From Limonium bicolor (taxonomy: Eukaryota > Streptophyta > Magnoliopsida > Caryophyllales > Plumbaginaceae): a stretch of 64,000 nucleotides of DNA. Position 1 is the first letter of the stretch, and each line of letters starts with the position of its first letter. The stretch lies in assembly GCA_023374045.1 (NCBI GenBank), contig CM041777.1, forward strand, positions 466,889,827-466,953,826, in the 5' to 3' direction. Below the pieces are notes generated by a model. The model had not been told where the DNA came from. It made no database searches and saw only the letters and a list, made by a program, of their open reading frames with translations. This document shows positions 59,789 to 64,000 of this stretch, one piece after another. The translations under genes and the position numbers were made by a program.

Positions 59789-60907
59789 TATTTTTCCATG
59801 AGAAATTCGGGTGATTTCTCCATGGATAGTTGTTGTTGTTATAGGAGTTACCGGGACGGTTTCCTATGAATTGTACTTCCTCGTACTGGCCTTTACCTTC
59901 GCACTGAGGGGTTTCATGAGGACCGGCGCATATGGCACATCCTTCTGTAGGTGAAACTGACGATGAACTTGTAGGTGGGGAAGCTATTGTTTACGATTTC
60001 GTTCTGTGATGTTGTTAGCTTTTCCACCATCTTTGCAAGGGACGAGATCTGAGCCGATAAATGATCTGTAGGCTCAACATGGAGTAGGCCTGCTGCTCGT
60101 GGCGTTCTTCCTTTGGATCTCGTCCACTGTCTTGTATTGCTCGTCATGGTTTCGAGAAGATCCATTCCTTCTTTAGGAGATTTCATCATGAAACTTCCTC
60201 CTGCAGAGGAATTGACGAGTAGTCGGTTCCCATCATCCAGACCGTTAAAGAATGACAGGCAGAGGGATTGATCGTCAAGACCATGGTGGGAACATTTCAT
60301 TAGCATATCTTGAATCTCCCATGCGTCGTATAACGTCTCCCGGCTCTTGACAGAAAGTGTTGATTTCACCGATCAATTGCCTCGTTCTACTGGTTGGGTA
60401 GTATTTGGCAAGGAATTTTTGGGCCATTTGAAGCCATGTGGTGATTGATCGGGAGGGAAGGCTTCGGTACCACCGGTTTGCTGAATCCGACAACGAGTGA
60501 GGAAATAGTTGTAGACGGATTCTTTCTTTGACGTTGCCGGTTTGACTAAAGGAATTGCAGAAGTCTAGGAAGAGACTCAGATGATTTGGGGCTTCATCTG
60601 GGTTCGCTCCACTAAACTTGCCTAGATCCCGGACGGCGGTGATGTAGTGAGTTTTGAAAACCCATCGTCCGGCTTCTTCTGGTGTTAGTTCGGGGAGAAC
60701 TATGGCTGATGCTCTTCCTTCGGTGTTAGGTTGGTGATAATCAGATAGGGCACGGTGTTCTGGTTGAATTGCATGGTCAATTTCATTTATAACTTCGTTA
60801 TTGGCCATGGCTCGGTTTCTCAGGTTTCTCTGTGCTTGAAATAAAGTACGCTCGGGTTCGGGGCTCGGACTGATTGGTGGAGAGCCTCGGGTTCGAGTAT
60901 TTGGCAT
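59789..60907 (-). pseudogene. Athila-type Gag with zinc knuckle (frameshifted)
   Basis: Starts MPNTRTRGSPPISPSPEPER at 60907. The capsid domain includes FKTHYITAVRDLGKFSG, LFPHSLSDSANRWYRSLP, WLQMAQKFLAKYYPTSRT and INTFCQEPGD, the standard Retrotrans_gag pattern of Athila. A shift near 60345 moves to a second frame with ETLYDAWE, KCSHHGLDD and FFNGLDDGNRLLV. Near 59950 another shift leads to a zinc knuckle CAICAGPHETPQC (C-x2-C-x3-H-x4-C, as in the lineage) and an Asn-rich tail with NSYNNNNYPWRNHPNF. At least three frameshifts separate the pieces, so this copy cannot make intact Gag unless the shifts are sequencing errors. Confidence 0.85.
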
Positions 60908-60959
60908 GCACAGAAGATAACTTGTGGTTTTGTCAGAAGCTGCAAAATTAGTTAGTAAA

Positions 60960-61380
60960 TAAAAAAAAAGAAAGACAGAAATATTGGTTAGGCTGATAAA
61001 CGTTAGAGTTAGTATACTGGAAATTATAAGTTAGTAGTTAGTATACAATGGAAAGAAATGTTAAGGACAATGGAAATGAAATGTTAAGGACAATGGAAAT
61101 TAAATGTTAAGGACAATGGAAAGAAAGGACAATGGAACGAAATGACAGGAAATTTAAAGTTAGTAGTTAGAGACTATGGAAAGAAAGGACAATGGAACGA
61201 AATGACAATGGAACGAAATGACAATGGAACGAAATGACAATAATATTAAGATGTTAGATGTCCAAAGTCCGAAGTCAAATGTCCAAGTCAGGTCAGAAGT
61301 CCGATGTCCAATTCAGATTATAGGTCCGATGTCCAAGGTTAGATTATTAACAAGATAATATTGACAGATTATTATAATAA
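60960..61380. repeat. Leader tandem repeats of element 2
   Basis: Between PBS and gag lie repeats of GGACAATGGAA(A/C)(G/T)AAATG (about 61045-61240), then degenerate repeats of AGTCCGATGTCCAA (about 61255-61340). Confidence 0.75.
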
Positions 61381-61425
61381 AACAGGTGAACTACCGGAAA
61401 CTAGGGAAATTGATGGAATCAATCT

Positions 61426-61442
61426 CCCCGGCAACGGCGCCA
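61426..61442 (-). other. Primer-binding site of element 2 (Athila type)
   Basis: The minus strand reads TGGCGCCGTTGCCGGGG, three bases from the 5' LTR end (61446). Confidence 0.9.
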
Positions 61443-61445
61443 ATT

Positions 61446-63031
61446 TGGTTCCTGTTATTTCTGAGTGGTTTAGAACAGGTGTAATTTACATAAAAGAAAG
61501 AAATTAAAAACTCAAATTATAAACGTCGGGCTGCAAACAATTCCCGGTCGTAGTAGTACGAGTGTCGTATCCACAGGGAGATTGTTCAATTTACCCTAGT
61601 CTTGGTAGTTACTTAAAAACTGTAAAAAGGGGTTTAGCCGGAGGCAAGCTTGATTTGTTGTTAAATTAATACAGAAATAATAAAAACAGTTAAAAGGTGA
61701 ATTAAGTGATGTGGATGGAAAAATGTATCCTAGGATAGCGGGGGAATTTCCTAAATTACTTAACCATATTTATAACCATGTCTCAATTATTTATTGCCTA
61801 TTAGAGTTAATAATTGTCAGTTACGAACTCTTAATAAAAGCCTTAATATTTTCCTGCTCAGTCCGGAGTGTAAATATCAAGATTAATTCCTTTGTGGCAC
61901 CTAGACTATCTCAAAATCATATGTTGATAGTTACCAAATAAATGCAGTCGTTTGTCGCGCAAAACATTTAGCAATATTAGTTAAAAGGAATTAAAACAAG
62001 TTAAATGAGAGAAACAGGTGATAAATATTAATTACGTAATATTAGAAATCAAACCCCCATCCTAGGATACAAAGAAAATTACTCAGACATTAACGGAGTT
62101 AAGAAGATTACACAGATAGATTTTGACATTAATTCAGAGGAAGAACTGGTCTGTTCTCCTCTCACTGCTGCTCTTCTATTTCTTTTGTTACTGCGTGAGT
62201 GGAATGATGTGGTGATACGGGAGGAAATATAAGTGGAAGCGAATGGGTTTCTTCAGACTCCCGTCGTGCGTGGTGTGTATTATGCAGTTAAGGTGGTGGG
62301 TTTATATAGAGGTTAGGATCCGTACGAGTTTGATTGCAGATGAAGAAGAGCATTGATTGCTTCATTGATTGCTTCCTTCATTGATTGCAGGGGACAGAGC
62401 GTGTGCAGAGTAGATGGATAAGTTGCGGGCGAGTCGGGCGAGTTGCAGACGACGACGGCGCGAAGAAGATACTGGTCGCGACTGATAATTAGTCACGGTC
62501 CTGTTGGTGTCCGCCTGCTAGTACCGCCCATTAAGTGGCGGTAACTCCTGTGTTGTCCGCGAGCTTAAGAGGCGGTAGCCTCTATGGTGACCGCGAGGCG
62601 GTTGCCTGAGTGTTGTCCGCGAGTTAAGAGGCGGTAGCCTCTGTGTCGACCGCGAGGCGGGCTTGTGCCTCGTCCGCCTCCTTAACCGCCCGTTTAAGAG
62701 GCGGTTGCCTCAGCCCTGTCCGCCTGGCGGTTGTCCGTGTGACGTCCGCCACTTAGGGGGCGGTTGCACGTGACTCTCGCGTGCCTCTGTTTGACCGGCT
62801 CTACATTCTTCGTTATAAGTCCGTTTTCTGAGCCGTTTGCGTCTATGTGTTTGTCTCTTTATCTACTTTACTCCCAGCTTGGTTTTCCTCATGTTAAACC
62901 AATAAATTTGTGAGATAAACAATAAAACATAAACTAGAGGAAAACTAACCGAAGTGGAGAAATGAGCAAGAAAAGTGCTAATATTATATATGAAATACAC
63001 CTATAAATCATGCTCATTTGGACACTTATCA
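61446..63031 (-). repeat. 5' LTR of Athila-like element 2
   Basis: 1,586 bp, nearly identical to 55354-56947 except that it starts TGGTTCC where the other copy has TGCAGAC. TATA box at 62301-62308 (minus), GC hairpin cluster at 62508-62765. Followed by the GTTGT target copy at 63032-63036. Confidence 0.92.
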
Positions 63032-64000
63032 GTTGTACACCCAAGGCTCAGTTAGTCACATCAAGCTGAGTTAGCCACACAAACAATTCCCTTTTGAAAT
63101 CTATTTCAGCTCAGTTAGCGTTTTCCAAAACATTCCGTAAAGTCCGTCAGTAAAAGTATCTGAGTACGAGAAATCGTACCTGATTAGCGCTGTAGCAGTC
63201 CTAGTAGACTCGTGCAAACATTCAACACACTCTGAGGAATATTAAAGGTAGTATATCATCAATAACTTGTAGCCTAAGTTAAACTTACACAAATTCCTCA
63301 CTCTTATTTTCTAAGTCTCAATTGTCTTTTAAGCCCTCACTTAAATGTTATATGTAACCTTTGACTTATCTTAGGATGTTATATAACTCAAGGTTGTAAG
63401 ACCAAGGAATGTATTTCTATTGACACTTGTTAATTGTTCCACTCTTATCCACTTTACTCATACTTAACCATAATTCCCACATTCAAGAGTTTTGAGACCC
63501 TTATATCATAAGTGCATTTCATATTATTCATTTAATCTTAGAATACTACACTATTACTTCACGATGTACGATTATGTATTTTATCAATATCTACTAGGTC
63601 ACTTTGATTAAGTTTTCCCTTAACTTAAGTAAGATCTACATCCTGTATATTGGAATCATAGTGTTATAGATGCATTTTATTATAACTTAATTGAGCTACT
63701 AAACTCAATTATCATATCCTTAGTTCAGAATGACATTTTATTACAACCGTCTAATAATCTTGTCATAAGATGTTAAATTACTTTCAATCTTGAAATAACT
63801 ATATTATAATTAACTTAGACTTATCGAACTCTACATTTAGTATTCAGAAAGTATATATTGCTTTATCATTAACTATATAATAAAGTGTTTTAAGATAACC
63901 TTTTACGTATCCTTACTTACATTTAATTCCCTAATTGTTTTATTTTACACACATTCCCGCTATAGACTATGTATAATCCTTTTATACTAAATTTTAATAT

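Larger units (their letters stand above)
55354..63031 (-). mobile_element. Athila-like gag-protease element 2
   Basis: 7,678 bp, flanked by GTTGT (55349-55353 and 63032-63036), with LTRs of about 1.6 kb ending CACTTATCA, an Athila-type PBS and a polypurine tract, in minus orientation. It encodes gag and protease with frameshifts but no RT, RNase H, integrase or envelope-like gene: only 1.2 kb of non-coding sequence lies between the protease frame and the 3' LTR. The LTRs differ by a few small indels, so it is young. Confidence 0.93.
45457..64000 (-). mobile_element. LTR element C, non-coding, right end off window
   Basis: Left (3') LTR 45457-51601, interior 51602-54403 and right (5') LTR from 54404, in minus orientation. 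LTR length is about 5.2 kb without insertions. The 2.8 kb interior shows PBS and two polypurine tracts but no gag or pol. It is inserted in the 3' LTR of D. The base before the LTR (C at 45456) does not match the empty site (G), so the exact target copy is uncertain. Confidence 0.85.
54404..64000 (-). repeat. 5' LTR of element C (interrupted, runs off window)
   Basis: Homologous to 45457-51601. It is interrupted at 55354-63031 by the second Athila-like element and resumes at 63037. It lacks the hAT MITE, so that insertion came after C integrated. No gene is supported in 54404-55353 or 63037-64000. Confidence 0.9.

Noticed and set aside
58443..59801. Plus-strand frames of 70-154 codons
   Set aside because: Antisense shadows of the Athila gag-protease frame.

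Overview
The window looks like plant (probably eudicot) intergenic heterochromatin. It is built almost entirely of LTR retrotransposons nested inside one another, AT-rich overall, with no recognisable host gene, tRNA or rRNA. The plant assignment rests on primer-binding sites matching the initiator tRNA-Met (Ty3/gypsy, Tekay-like chromovirus type) and the TGGCGCCGTTGCCGGGG site typical of Athila-type elements, on gag and protease fragments of those lineages, on a Stowaway-type MITE and on a hAT-type MITE.

Layout. 1-299 is the end of an LTR (F). 300-16349 is the 5' part of a minus-strand Ty3 element (A): protease, an AlkB-like domain, zinc-knuckle and gag fragments, PBS, and a 6.7 kb LTR that carries a nested 6.2 kb Athila-like non-autonomous element (9921-16075). 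16350-17713 is a mosaic of older repeat sequence ending in a TATA-bearing promoter-like stretch. 17714-19554 is a truncated LTR (E), cut by element D (19555 to beyond 45456, plus strand). The 5' LTR of D holds the complete 14.1 kb element B (20909-34997, minus strand, same family as D). The 3' LTR of D holds a 238 bp MITE and then element C (45457 to the window end, minus strand, 5.2 kb LTRs, non-coding interior). The left LTR of C holds a 905 bp hAT MITE; its right LTR holds a 7.7 kb Athila-like gag-protease element (55354-63031). Several insertions are proved by target-site duplications, and most by an uninterrupted second copy of the same LTR.

Most elements here look non-autonomous. B, C and D have full LTRs, PBS and polypurine tracts but no recognisable coding interior, and neither Athila-like element has reverse transcriptase or integrase. 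They presumably moved using proteins supplied in trans.

The most unusual content is the AlkB-like 2-oxoglutarate/Fe(II) dioxygenase domain lying between the nucleocapsid and protease parts of element A, on the same strand. Its HxD, distal His and C-terminal Arg motifs are all visible, although spread over frames by small indels. Also notable are hairpin motifs conserved between families: a two-hairpin plus pyrimidine-tract-AG module in the LTR leader, paired hairpins with compensatory changes in the Athila-like elements, and repeated hairpin plus polypurine-tract modules.
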